Source of the DNA: Candidatus Poribacteria bacterium
GTDB lineage: Bacteria; Poribacteria; WGA-4E; WGA-3G
Reading direction: 5' to 3'
DNA length: 10,692 nt
Assembly: GCA_028818995.1 (NCBI GenBank)
Contig: JAPPMR010000035.1
Location: forward strand, 1-10,692
The notes beneath the pieces were generated by a model. That model searched no databases. It was not told the DNA's origin and saw only the letters and a list, made by a program, of their open reading frames with translations. Numbering within the stretch: position 1 is the stretch's first letter; each line of letters begins with the position of its first letter. Shown here in pieces: positions 1 to 7,480 of the stretch. The translations under genes and the position numbers were made by a program.

Positions 1-934
1 CTGCCCAGTTATCAGATTGCGGGAATCCTGAGAACTGGATCGTCGTCATCCCTTCTGGTGGGTTCGGTTCTGCAGTTAATCCTTCTGCTTCGACAAACTT
101 CTTGAGCTCACCATCATACGCATCGGCATAAATAACCGGTCCACTCAACGCGAAACCCGCTTTCGTCCCGAGATGGAAGTTGCCACCGAGCGAATCCTGA
201 TGCACTGCCCAAGAGATTTTGAACACCATCACACCACCATTTTCAAACCGCACCCACGCTGCACCAAACTCTTCAACATCCATGATCCCCTTAAATCTCG
301 GATCCTGCTGCGAGATGTAATCCTCAGTGATCGCGGAGACCCGCACCGGTTTCGGATACCCCATCGCATACAGCGAAGCGTGCATATTGTAGACACCGAT
401 ATCAACGGTTGCCCCCGCCCCCGCCGTCTTTTTGTAGATAAAGGTATGTCCCGGATTCCCACGCCGCCTGCAGCCCGCAGATTCAGAGTAATAAATATCA
501 CCGAACAATCCTGCATCGAACGCTTTTCTTATGAATTGGATCCTTGGATCAAACGTGGGATTGAGACCGATTTGTAAGATTTTGCCTGATGCCTTCGCTG
601 CCCGCACCATTGCGGTCGCATCGGGGAGTGTCGCCGCCATCGGTTTTTCGCAGAGGACGTGTTTACCGGCGTTCAATGCTGCCACTGTCGGTCGCCGATG
701 TCCCTGATTGTAAGTGCAGACACTCACACCATCAAGTTCGTCCATTTCAAGCATTTTGTTGTAACTTGAAAAAGCGTGCTTTCTTGGGACACCCCACTCG
801 TCAGCGGCTTGGTTCGCCTTACTCTTGATGATGTCGCAGACCGCGACGATTTCAAAACCGCCTACCTTCTCATAAGTGCTTCGGTGTGCCCGGGAGATGC
901 CACCTGTACCAATAATACCAACCTTGACAGTCAT
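1..934 (-). CDS. Gfo/Idh/MocA family oxidoreductase, copy 1 (3' end beyond window)
   Basis: This is a predicted cytoplasmic NAD(P)-dependent sugar or cyclitol dehydrogenase of the Gfo/Idh/MocA family. The frame is open from the ATG at 934 to the left edge, giving 311 codons without a stop. It starts MTVKVGIIGTGGISRAH, a Rossmann nucleotide-binding motif, and carries the CEKPMA motif (Glu-Lys-Pro at about residues 96-98) typical of the family. The C-terminal part shows the family-like segment DIGVYNMH, with Tyr where many members have the catalytic His. The start is supported by a strong Shine-Dalgarno, GAGGAGGGAA, on the minus strand (about 941-950). It lies 48 bases downstream of a close paralog and is probably co-transcribed with it. 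By comparison with the 361-residue paralog, about 50 residues are missing beyond the window. The substrate cannot be told from sequence. Confidence 0.93.
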   Translation of the reverse strand, partial: MTVKVGIIGTGGISRAHRSTYEKVGGFEIVAVCDIIKSKANQAADEWGVPRKHAFSSYNKMLEMDELDGVSVCTYNQGHRRPTVAALNAGKHVLCEKPMAATLPDATAMVRAAKASGKILQIGLNPTFDPRIQFIRKAFDAGLFGDIYYSESAGCRRRGNPGHTFIYKKTAGAGATVDIGVYNMHASLYAMGYPKPVRVSAITEDYISQQDPRFKGIMDVEEFGAAWVRFENGGVMVFKISWAVHQDSLGGNFHLGTKAGFALSGPVIYADAYDGELKKFVEAEGLTAEPNPPEGMTTIQFSGFPQSDNWA

Positions 935-982
935 AATGTTCCCTCCTCATAACAAATTCTGTATAGAAATAGACGCGATTTG

Positions 983-2068
983 CTAAATTTCCGGTACTCT
1001 CACCGCAACCTCTTTCCCTGCCTCATGTGATCGGAAAATGCCGTCCATAATCACATTTGTGAGGAGTACACCCTCTGGCGGTATCGGTGATGGTGCATCT
1101 GCCTTAACCGCCTCACGGAATGCCGTCATCTGTGCTTGCCAGACATTGACCTCAGGAAACCCGGAGAACCGAATCGTCGTCATTCCCTCTGGTGGGTTCG
1201 GTTCTGCTGTCAATCCTTCCGATTTTACCAGCTTCTTGAGTTCACCTGTATAGGCATCGGCATAGACGACTGGACCATTTAAGGAAATACCCATCTCTTT
1301 ACCGAGACAGAAACTGGGACCGAGCGAATCCTGATGAATCGCCCAAGAGATTTTGAATACCATCACGCCACCATCTTCAAACCGCACCCATGCGACTCCA
1401 AACTCTTCGACATCCATAATCCCTCGAAATTGGGGATCTTGCTGTGAGATGTAATCCTCGGTGATAGCAGAGACACGCACCGGTTTCGGATACCCCATCG
1501 CATACAGTGAATCGTGCATGTTGTAGACACCGATGTCTACGATCGCACCGGCACCTGCTGTTTTCTTGTAGATGAACGTGCGCGCTGGATTCCCGCGGCG
1601 CCTGCATGCTGCAGATTCAGAATAATAGATGTCACCAAGCAGTCCTTCATCGATCACTTTCTTAGCGAATTGGAGTCTCGGATTAAACGTGCTGTGGATA
1701 CCGATCTGCAAGATTTTGCCAGACGCTTTCGCTGCCCGCACCATCGCTGTCGCATCGGGGAGCGTCGCTGCCATCGGCTTCTCACAGAAGACATGTTTGC
1801 CAGCGTTTAGTGCCGCGACGGTGGGTCGCCTGTGTCCTTGGTTGTAGGTGCAAACACTCACCGTGTCGATTTCGTCCATCTCAAGCATCTTGTTGTAGCT
1901 GGTGAAGACGTTCTTTCTCGGAACACCCCACTGGTCGGCAGCTTCGTTTGCCTTGCTTTTGATGATGTCGCAGACCGCGACGATCTCGAAACCGCCTACT
2001 TGTGTGTAAGTCCTCTGATGCGCCCGTGAAATACCACCCGTACCCACAATACCGACTCGAATCGTCAT
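983..2068 (-). CDS. Gfo/Idh/MocA family oxidoreductase, copy 2 (complete)
   Basis: This complete 361-residue NAD(P)-dependent oxidoreductase of the Gfo/Idh/MocA family is a normal length for the family. Residues 5-17 form the Rossmann dinucleotide-binding loop (VGIVGTGGISRAH). CEKP at 95-98 is the conserved Lys-Pro motif. D178-I-G-V-Y182-N-M-H185 is the second-domain motif, where the usual D-x-G-x-H has Tyr at the last position. There is no signal peptide, so a cytoplasmic enzyme is expected. A Shine-Dalgarno GAGGAGA (complement of 2076-2082) sits 8 bases before the ATG. It is the upstream member of a tandem pair: the two proteins agree at roughly four of five positions, with differences concentrated in the substrate-domain region and the distal C-terminus, which suggests duplication followed by divergence of substrate preference. 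The exact substrate is unknown. Confidence 0.95.
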   Translation of the reverse strand: MTIRVGIVGTGGISRAHQRTYTQVGGFEIVAVCDIIKSKANEAADQWGVPRKNVFTSYNKMLEMDEIDTVSVCTYNQGHRRPTVAALNAGKHVFCEKPMAATLPDATAMVRAAKASGKILQIGIHSTFNPRLQFAKKVIDEGLLGDIYYSESAACRRRGNPARTFIYKKTAGAGAIVDIGVYNMHDSLYAMGYPKPVRVSAITEDYISQQDPQFRGIMDVEEFGVAWVRFEDGGVMVFKISWAIHQDSLGPSFCLGKEMGISLNGPVVYADAYTGELKKLVKSEGLTAEPNPPEGMTTIRFSGFPEVNVWQAQMTAFREAVKADAPSPIPPEGVLLTNVIMDGIFRSHEAGKEVAVRVPEI

Positions 2069-2107
2069 ATTGCTATCTCCTCATGCGTAGAATAGAATTG
2101 CCATAAG

Positions 2108-2136
2108 AGTTTAGACGAAATCAGTTTGCAATGCAA
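2108..2136 (-). promoter_or_regulatory. candidate sigma-70 promoter for the oxidoreductase pair
   Basis: On the minus strand TTGCAT (2131-2136) is followed after 17 bases by TAAACT (2108-2113). Each hexamer matches consensus at 4 of 6 positions with ideal spacing, about 40 bases upstream of the ATG of the 361-residue oxidoreductase. It is plausible from position and spacing, but chance matches of this quality are common. Confidence 0.35.
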
Positions 2137-2476
2137 GGGAAAAATGGATTTCTATCAGTAACGCTCGGTGTACTTGTTCAGGACTGGGGTCCCCAACCGT
2201 TACTGGAGAAGGAGATTTACAAGGTTCAATCAAGGGTTTACAGGACGATTTTCCAGCCTCATCCGAGAAAATTATCACGTCTCGTTCTTTCCTTATTTTC
2301 ATGCCTTCCCAAATCTCGTAAGGTGCGGTTATCAACAGTACCACTTAAGAGTAAAAAGGTGTAAGACCGAATCATCCTTCCGTGCTTGACAAATATTTTA
2401 TTGCTTTTTAAGTTTATACTGTAATACTATATCATCACATAAACGAAAAGTAAGCATTCTTCCAAAAACCACCTCT

Positions 2477-2483
2477 GAAAGGA
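2477..2483 (+). promoter_or_regulatory. ribosome binding site of the 107-residue gene
   Basis: GAAAGGA lies 10 bases before the ATG at 2494. It decides the start and supports this small reading frame as a real gene. Confidence 0.6.
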
Positions 2484-2493
2484 ATAATCTCAC

Positions 2494-2817
2494 ATGCCAA
2501 AAGAAACTGTTACGCTGCCCCCCGGGCACTATATTATTGGTGATCCCCGCTATTTGCGGAAATACGAACCTTATTACCATAGGTTTTATACGAATGGGGA
2601 CGGTGGGTTCTTTGATAATTTCAAAAACACCTATTTTGTGGATTCCGCTCGAATAGCAATTTTCGCAGTGGACAGGATGTCCGACTCACTGCCTGAAGGA
2701 ACACACCACTTCTTTTTTAGTAACGCTTGGACAATTGATTTCAATACACACGCCATGCTTGAGCAAATTAAGATTACAACATCCGAATTCAGCGAGATGA
2801 AACAAAAGCGTTCATAG
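2494..2817 (+). CDS. small conserved-type protein with YIIGDPxY motif, unknown function
   Basis: This encodes a 107-residue protein of unknown function. It begins with MPKETVTLPPGHYIIGDPRY, and the middle reads GDGGFFDNFKNTYFVDSARI. As I remember it, this pattern (G-x-Y-x-IGDPxY early, then GDGxFxD and VDS/A-x-IxI) recurs in small beta-rich hypothetical proteins scattered through bacteria and phages, where the motif is usually IGDPCY; here the Cys is Arg (R19). No membrane segment or signal peptide is visible. It has a Shine-Dalgarno (GAAAGGA) and the same orientation as dndC 177 bases downstream, so it might share a transcript, but nothing in the sequence ties it to phosphorothioation. It is far too short and unlike to be DndB. 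Confidence 0.75.
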   Translation: MPKETVTLPPGHYIIGDPRYLRKYEPYYHRFYTNGDGGFFDNFKNTYFVDSARIAIFAVDRMSDSLPEGTHHFFFSNAWTIDFNTHAMLEQIKITTSEFSEMKQKRS

Positions 2818-2902
2818 TAAAACGTAAAAAAACAAATATTCTTTCTTCACTGGCAAGACTTCACGCCATAGATTTAATAATCCATTGGTAAACGTAAAGC
2901 AT

Positions 2903-2925
2903 AAGGTAGGTTTATGGTATACCTT
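2903..2925. repeat. short inverted repeat upstream of dndC
   Basis: AAGGTA (2903-2908) and TACCTT (2920-2925) form 6-base inverted arms around an 11-base loop, with the 8-base palindrome GGTATACC at the right arm. It lies about 70 bases before dndC in the spacer that should hold its promoter, so it could be an operator. Such short arms can arise by chance. Confidence 0.2.
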
Positions 2926-2977
2926 CTGTACCAACGTCCAAAATCAAGCGTTGTGTTCTCTATATGCATATCTTCAT

Positions 2978-2986
2978 GAGAAGGGA
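2978..2986 (+). promoter_or_regulatory. ribosome binding site of dndC
   Basis: GAGAAGGGA ends 8 bases before the ATG at 2995. It favours this start over the nearby out-of-frame ATG at 2976. Confidence 0.55.
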
Positions 2987-2994
2987 CAAGATTT

Positions 2995-4410
2995 ATGGCA
3001 GAGGCACCGTATAGTATTTTTGATTCACGTACCCCGGAAGATATCCACCGTGAAATTCAAGAAGTTTATCTTGAAAATGCCCGACCGTGGGTCATTGGTT
3101 ACAGCGGTGGAAAAGATTCAACGACAGCACTCCAACTTGTTTGGTATGCTCTTGCTGAATTACCGGTGGAAGAACGGAAGTATCCTGTCTATGTGATTTC
3201 GTCTGACACGCTCGTTGAGACACCAGTAATTGTTAGTTACATTACTGGAACTTTAGACCGAATTGAGACGATCGCACGCGAACAAGAAATGCCGTTCCAG
3301 ACATCTATCGTCCGTCCAAAAACAGAAGATACTTTTTGGGTGAATCTCATTGGCAAAGGTTACCCTGCTCCATATACGCGTTTCCGATGGTGCACCGACC
3401 GGATGAAGATACAGCCCGCAAACCGGTTTATCTTAGATAAAGCTTCTGACCACGGCGAAGTTATTATGGTTCTCGGGGTACGTAAAGGTGAAAGTGCAAC
3501 ACGTGATCAAGTCTTGAGTTTGCACCGTATGAAAAATTCGCTCCTCTCAAGACATACGACGCTGCCTAATGCCTTTGTTTATACACCTGTGGTTGATTTT
3601 ACAATGGAAGACGTTTGGATGTACCTATTATCCAATCCATCCCCATGGGGTGGTGATAATCGACAGTTGGTGACACTCTATCGGAATACAAGTGCCCAAG
3701 GCGAATGTCCCCTTGTTGTTGATGAAACGACTCCATCTTGCGGCAATAGTCGCTTTGGGTGCTGGACTTGTACCGTCGTAACAAAAGACAAGGCGATGGA
3801 AGGTCTAATTGATAACGGTGAGGAATGGATGTTACCGCTGCTTGAATTCCGAGATTTCCTCGCTGAAACCCAAGATCCAGAGAAGAAACCAGAGATACGC
3901 GAACACCGACGACGAAATGGACAGATTACAATTCTCAATGATAAACTCGTTCACGGTCCCTATACACTGGAATTCTGCAAGAAACTCTTAAAAAAACTAC
4001 TCACAACCCAGCAGCAAGTTCGCGAAGACGGACCTGACCCAGATATTAAACTCATTACAGACGATGAACTCGAGGAAATCCGTAAAATCTGGCGAACCGA
4101 ACGTCAAGATTGGGAAGATGCTGTACCAAAGATTTACGCTAAATTTTCTAAATTTTTCGGTGACCGAGATTGGATTGTTGATGACACGATCTCCTTTGAT
4201 GAGAAAGATAAAAAAATCTTGGCAGCAATTTGCGATGAAAAGGGAGTTCCTGTCACTCTTGTCTCAAAGCTCCTTGACACAGAACGACAGATGGACGGAA
4301 TGAGCCGGCGGGCGGGCATACAATCTCGAATTGATGAGATCTTCCATGAGGATTGGCGTTCAGAAGAAGAAGTCCGTGCCGGTTTAGATAGCGGTGATTT
4401 CCAACAATGA
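2995..4410 (+). CDS. dndC: DndC-like DNA phosphorothioation sulfurtransferase
   Basis: DndC is the PAPS-reductase-like member of the DNA phosphorothioation machinery. It has ATP pyrophosphatase activity, carries an Fe-S cluster and is thought to activate DNA and pass sulfur from a cysteine desulfurase (DndA or IscS) to the backbone. The 471-residue product has the PP-loop SGGKDS at residues 37-42, the family segment RFRWCTDRMKIQP at about 129-141, and cysteines at 133, 238, 249, 256 and 259 (last pair in FGCWTC). These are the right number and arrangement for cluster ligands. The C-terminal third is charged and helical, also as in DndC. Length fits the family. Its stop overlaps the dndD start (ATGA), so the two are translationally coupled. 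No dndB precedes it and no dndA is in the window, so a desulfurase must come from elsewhere in the genome. Confidence 0.93.
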   Translation: MAEAPYSIFDSRTPEDIHREIQEVYLENARPWVIGYSGGKDSTTALQLVWYALAELPVEERKYPVYVISSDTLVETPVIVSYITGTLDRIETIAREQEMPFQTSIVRPKTEDTFWVNLIGKGYPAPYTRFRWCTDRMKIQPANRFILDKASDHGEVIMVLGVRKGESATRDQVLSLHRMKNSLLSRHTTLPNAFVYTPVVDFTMEDVWMYLLSNPSPWGGDNRQLVTLYRNTSAQGECPLVVDETTPSCGNSRFGCWTCTVVTKDKAMEGLIDNGEEWMLPLLEFRDFLAETQDPEKKPEIREHRRRNGQITILNDKLVHGPYTLEFCKKLLKKLLTTQQQVREDGPDPDIKLITDDELEEIRKIWRTERQDWEDAVPKIYAKFSKFFGDRDWIVDDTISFDEKDKKILAAICDEKGVPVTLVSKLLDTERQMDGMSRRAGIQSRIDEIFHEDWRSEEEVRAGLDSGDFQQ

Positions 4411-6419
4411 TCCTCCACAAACTTACCCTTAACAATGTAGGCTTATTCCGTGGCACACAAACTATTCACCTTACACCAAACGGTAAGGGACCTATAATCC
4501 TCATTGGTGGAATGAATGGGGCAGGCAAAACGACGCTCTTAGATGCTGTCCGTCTCTGTTTGTACGGTAGGCGGGCACTTGGTAACCGAGTCAGTCACAA
4601 TGAGTATTACGATTATCTCTCTGCAATGATCCATCGAGGACCTGATTCAATAGTGCCTATAAACCACGCTTCTGTGTCGCTTGAGTTTGAATATGCACAC
4701 GGTGGTGAAACAAAGCAGTACAAAATTGAACGCTCGTGGCGACAGGACACCTCAAATTCCCGAAGTTCCAGTGAAAATTTGACAATTGCCGAAAATAACT
4801 GGCTGGATACTGAATTCGATGCAGAACACTGGCAGGATCGTATTGAGGAGTTTATCCCGATTGGCGTATCACAATTCTTTTTTTTTGACGGTGAGGACAT
4901 CCAGAAGTTAGCAGATGACTCCAGTCACGATTTGTATCTCGCCGAATCAATTAAGGCACTGCTTGGACTTAACTTGGTAGAACGCTTGCAATCGGATCTG
5001 CGTATCTACGCAAACCGACTGATCAAACGCGACAGTCCAGAACCTGTGCAAGAAGAAATTAATACGGTAGAGACAGAAATCACCGCACTTACATCATCCC
5101 TCACGGAGATGCAGGAGCATACGGAATCACTGCACACCCAAATTGAGAAGCTAGAAGCCCAGATTACCCGGCAAGAATCGCGCATCGCAGCCGAAGGTGG
5201 CAGTTATGCCGAGAAACAAGAAGGTCTAAAACTGCGACAAGAACAACTCCATGCTAATATTGAGGCATTTGAAGGTGATATCCGAGACTTGTGTGGAGAA
5301 CTCTTTCCGTTCGCTCTGGTACCTAAACTGCTCAAGCAATTACGAGAGAGGCTTGTTAAAGAGATAGAGTTAGATGAGTGGGAAACAAGAGATCAGGTTT
5401 TGAAAACCCAAAATACAGAGGTTCTTGAAACTCTCGCATCCGAGGTATTCTGGGATGGTATACCTTTATCTGGAGCACAGATTGAAACAGTCCGAACTAA
5501 GATTGAACCGCTCCTGAAAACACAATTTGAGCGTCCAGAGGCGTTGCAAGGCTTCAAAAAAATCCGAGACCGTTCCTCTTCAGAATACAACCACCTATTA
5601 GAGTGGATTGATGTTTGTCTTGATGAGGTGCCGCAAAAATTTCGCGAATTGAACAATGCGCTAAAAGAGACACAAGCGGAGCTGCAAGAGGTTGAGCAGA
5701 CTCTTCAGAAAGTACTAGCTGAAGAGGTTTTGAAACCTTTGATTGATAAACTATCGGTATTAAACCAAAAGCTTGGACAATTTCGTAAACAGAATCAAGA
5801 TGCAGAACAATCCATCCGTACTTTATCGTATCAACTTGAGGTGGCGGAGCGAAAATTGGATAAACTACGTTACACCCAGCAGCTGGGGGAAACACATATC
5901 CAACGCCAAAATCGGGTGGAGGACGTGCAGGATGTGCTGTCCGCGTACACAGCGCAACTCACACAGGCAAAAATTGCTACGTTGGGCAATGCCATTGTGG
6001 AAGGTTTTAATCAGTTTTCACACAAACCCGATCGAATTAGACGCGTTGAACTTAACCCAAAGACTTTTGCTGTAACACTCCATGATACTCACAATCGCCC
6101 ACTATTAAAAGAGGAATTATCAGCAGGCGAGAAGCAAATTTACACAACTGCACTCTTGTGGGCATTGGCGAAAACCTCCGGCAAGGCATTACCAATGATT
6201 CTTGACACACCGCTTGGACGGTTGGATAGTAGCCATCGTCAACTTCTCGTTGAACGCTATTTTCCGTATGCAAGCCATCAAGTTGTGCTACTTTCAACTG
6301 ACACTGAGGTAGAGGGGGACCTACATTCGTTGTTGGAACCGCTCATCTCACATACGTTCTATTTGGCGTATCAACGAGCCGAAGGGCTTACCACAATACA
6401 GGAAGGCTATTTTGAGTAA
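4407..6419 (+). CDS. dndD: DndD-like DNA phosphorothioation ATPase
   Basis: DndD is an SMC/Rad50-like ATPase needed for DNA phosphorothioation, probably opening or gripping DNA for the DndC complex. The 670-residue protein starts with an N-terminal ABC half (MILHKLTLNNVGLFRG) with Walker A GGMNGAGKTT at residues 34-43. A DGEDIQKL Q-loop/lid-like segment follows, then a long coiled coil from about 215 to 525. The C-terminal half has the signature LSAGEKQ at 571-577, Walker B PMILDTP around 596-602 with a D-loop GRLDS at 604-608, and the switch-like LLSTDTE near 628-634. No CxxC zinc hook is visible in the coiled coil, unlike Rad50. The start overlaps the dndC stop by 4 bases. Classical operons continue with the small dndE gene, but none follows here. 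Confidence 0.92.
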   Translation: MILHKLTLNNVGLFRGTQTIHLTPNGKGPIILIGGMNGAGKTTLLDAVRLCLYGRRALGNRVSHNEYYDYLSAMIHRGPDSIVPINHASVSLEFEYAHGGETKQYKIERSWRQDTSNSRSSSENLTIAENNWLDTEFDAEHWQDRIEEFIPIGVSQFFFFDGEDIQKLADDSSHDLYLAESIKALLGLNLVERLQSDLRIYANRLIKRDSPEPVQEEINTVETEITALTSSLTEMQEHTESLHTQIEKLEAQITRQESRIAAEGGSYAEKQEGLKLRQEQLHANIEAFEGDIRDLCGELFPFALVPKLLKQLRERLVKEIELDEWETRDQVLKTQNTEVLETLASEVFWDGIPLSGAQIETVRTKIEPLLKTQFERPEALQGFKKIRDRSSSEYNHLLEWIDVCLDEVPQKFRELNNALKETQAELQEVEQTLQKVLAEEVLKPLIDKLSVLNQKLGQFRKQNQDAEQSIRTLSYQLEVAERKLDKLRYTQQLGETHIQRQNRVEDVQDVLSAYTAQLTQAKIATLGNAIVEGFNQFSHKPDRIRRVELNPKTFAVTLHDTHNRPLLKEELSAGEKQIYTTALLWALAKTSGKALPMILDTPLGRLDSSHRQLLVERYFPYASHQVVLLSTDTEVEGDLHSLLEPLISHTFYLAYQRAEGLTTIQEGYFE

Positions 6420-6604
6420 TATGCCATGCAGTTAAATCGAATTCACATCTCTGAGGATTCTCGTAACAAATTAAGCATTCTGATTGTCTGAACTATGATT
6501 TGTGGGATTCAGGGATTTACAGGATTAGAAACATTTATGGTTAGTTATTAAGTATCTTAAACCTCCACCGCAACTGAATTGATCTGTTAATCTTCAAAGT
6601 AAGT
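6420..6604. other. dndD-HNH spacer without dndE
   Basis: This 185-base gap sits where dndE would normally begin, immediately after dndD. No frame here encodes a DndE-sized (about 110-residue) protein. It contains the dispersed repeat at 6481-6530 and AT-rich DNA. I see no clear terminator hairpin, so read-through from dndD into the HNH gene is possible. Confidence 0.5.
6481..6530 (+). repeat. dispersed intergenic repeat, copy A
   Basis: A repeat unit in the dndD-HNH spacer has the core GGGATTCAGGGATTTACAGG followed by ATTAGAA and preceded by GTCTGAACTATGATTTGT. The core recurs in the opposite orientation at 9589-9612. From general experience, units of this kind (GGATT...GGATTTACAGGATT) are dispersed in intergenic DNA of several environmental bacterial lineages. 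No transposase is associated with it. Confidence 0.55.
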
Positions 6605-7396
6605 ATGACAAAAACCCGGAAGCCAATCCCTAATGATATAGCAGCGGAAGTATTATTCCAAGCAGGTAATACCTGTTGTGTATGTAGAGAAAGAGAGAAA
6701 ACTGTCCAAATCCATCATATCGATGAAAATCCAAGTCATAACGTTTTTGAAAATCTGGCAGTACTTTGCCTTGAGTGTCACAATAAAACGCTAATTAAAG
6801 GTGGTTTTGGTCGCCAGTTAACCTCCCATGTGATTACTAAGTATCGTGATGAGTGGGCAAAGGAGGTCAAATCGCGCCGGAGTTTAGCAAATAGAAGAGC
6901 TGTTGAAAGACAACTTGGCGAGGTTAGCTTCAGTGAGGAATTGGAAACAGAACCGAAGGTTCAATCCTCTGAACAACTACAACCAAAACAACCACCAATA
7001 GATTATATTAATTTTCTTCCTACGTTCAAATTAGCTCTTCAACAGCAAGTCCAACCAAAGCGTGATACCGGAATTACCTCTGAAATGGTTCAAGCGAATT
7101 ATGACTACATTGATTTCCTTACAGGTGTCCTTGTGATGCTTGCTAATTATTATTCTCCAGAACAATTTGGAGATCAATCTCCACAGGAGTTTTTTTCAGA
7201 AGTAATAGCGTCGCGTTTTCGTTGGCATTATACTGTCGCAGAACCGCTAGGTCCAGCGACAGGCGGAACAATTATAAGGATATTGTGTTCTGCTAATACC
7301 GCACGTGATGTTGAGCAAATGATTGAAGACATGGTTTTTGAACTCGTGAGCTTCAATGACGATTTTGACTTGGATAATTGGAAGAAGCATTGGTGA
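6605..7396 (+). CDS. HNH endonuclease with unrecognised C-terminal domain
   Basis: This is a 263-residue predicted HNH nuclease. The N-terminal domain (about 10-90) shows C24-x2-C27 (in NTCCVCRE), H37-H38-I-D40, N50 and C55-x2-C58-H59, which is a complete zinc-stabilised HNH/beta-beta-alpha motif with both CxxC pairs intact, so it is probably catalytically competent. A polar, Gln-rich linker (about 100-130) leads to an unrecognised domain of about 130 residues (INFLPTFKLALQQQ to the C-terminal NWKKHW). That domain is rich in aromatic and acidic residues and has no motif I can name; it may be a sensing or partner-binding module. The start lacks a strong Shine-Dalgarno, so it may depend on upstream translation or be mis-set by a few codons. 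It has the same strand as dndCD and is likely part of the same defence operon. Confidence 0.85.
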   Translation: MTKTRKPIPNDIAAEVLFQAGNTCCVCREREKTVQIHHIDENPSHNVFENLAVLCLECHNKTLIKGGFGRQLTSHVITKYRDEWAKEVKSRRSLANRRAVERQLGEVSFSEELETEPKVQSSEQLQPKQPPIDYINFLPTFKLALQQQVQPKRDTGITSEMVQANYDYIDFLTGVLVMLANYYSPEQFGDQSPQEFFSEVIASRFRWHYTVAEPLGPATGGTIIRILCSANTARDVEQMIEDMVFELVSFNDDFDLDNWKKHW

Positions 7397-7464
7397 AACA
7401 GTTCATTTTGACAAAAGAGTTCTATCTGTCCTATGAACTATGCGGTTCAATCTGGGCACAAGTT

Positions 7465-7470
7465 AGGAAA
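7465..7470 (+). promoter_or_regulatory. ribosome binding site favouring the 7481 start
   Basis: AGGAAA lies 10 bases before the ATG at 7481, while the alternative upstream ATG at 7433 has no purine-rich site before it. This argues for the shorter start of the DUF3644-type gene. Confidence 0.4.
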
Positions 7471-7480
7471 TAAGATATTT

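Larger units (their letters stand above)
2069..2493. other. intergenic region between divergent genes, no convincing gene
   Basis: This 425-base spacer separates the leftward oxidoreductases from the rightward 107-residue gene. I see no convincing coding sequence: short open frames here lack a good ribosome binding site and have unlikely composition. It holds a leftward promoter candidate at 2108-2136. A stretch at about 2224-2250 (containing GGGTTTACAGGACGATT) loosely resembles the dispersed repeats at 6481 and 9589. The last 110 bases are AT-rich and include TTGACA at 2386-2391, but no well-spaced -10 hexamer follows it: TAAGTT stands at 17 bases and TATACT at 23. Confidence 0.6.

Noticed and set aside
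173..577. 134-codon plus-strand frame inside the first oxidoreductase
   Set aside because: It is antisense to a strongly conserved protein whose paralog at 983-2068 yields a similar shadow frame.
2131..2364. 77-codon open frame in the spacer before the 107-residue gene
   Set aside because: It lacks a ribosome binding site, overlaps other equally long frames on both strands and overlaps the leftward promoter candidate.
2885..3196. 103-codon frame overlapping the dndC start
   Set aside because: It is out of frame with the clear PP-loop protein and covers its conserved motif, so it is a shadow of dndC.
6481..6530. CRISPR repeat
   Set aside because: There are only two diverged copies about 3 kb apart in opposite orientation, with no regular spacers or cas genes.
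6420..6604. possible dndE after dndD
   Set aside because: The gap is too short for the usual length of about 110 residues, and no DndE-like sequence is visible in any frame.
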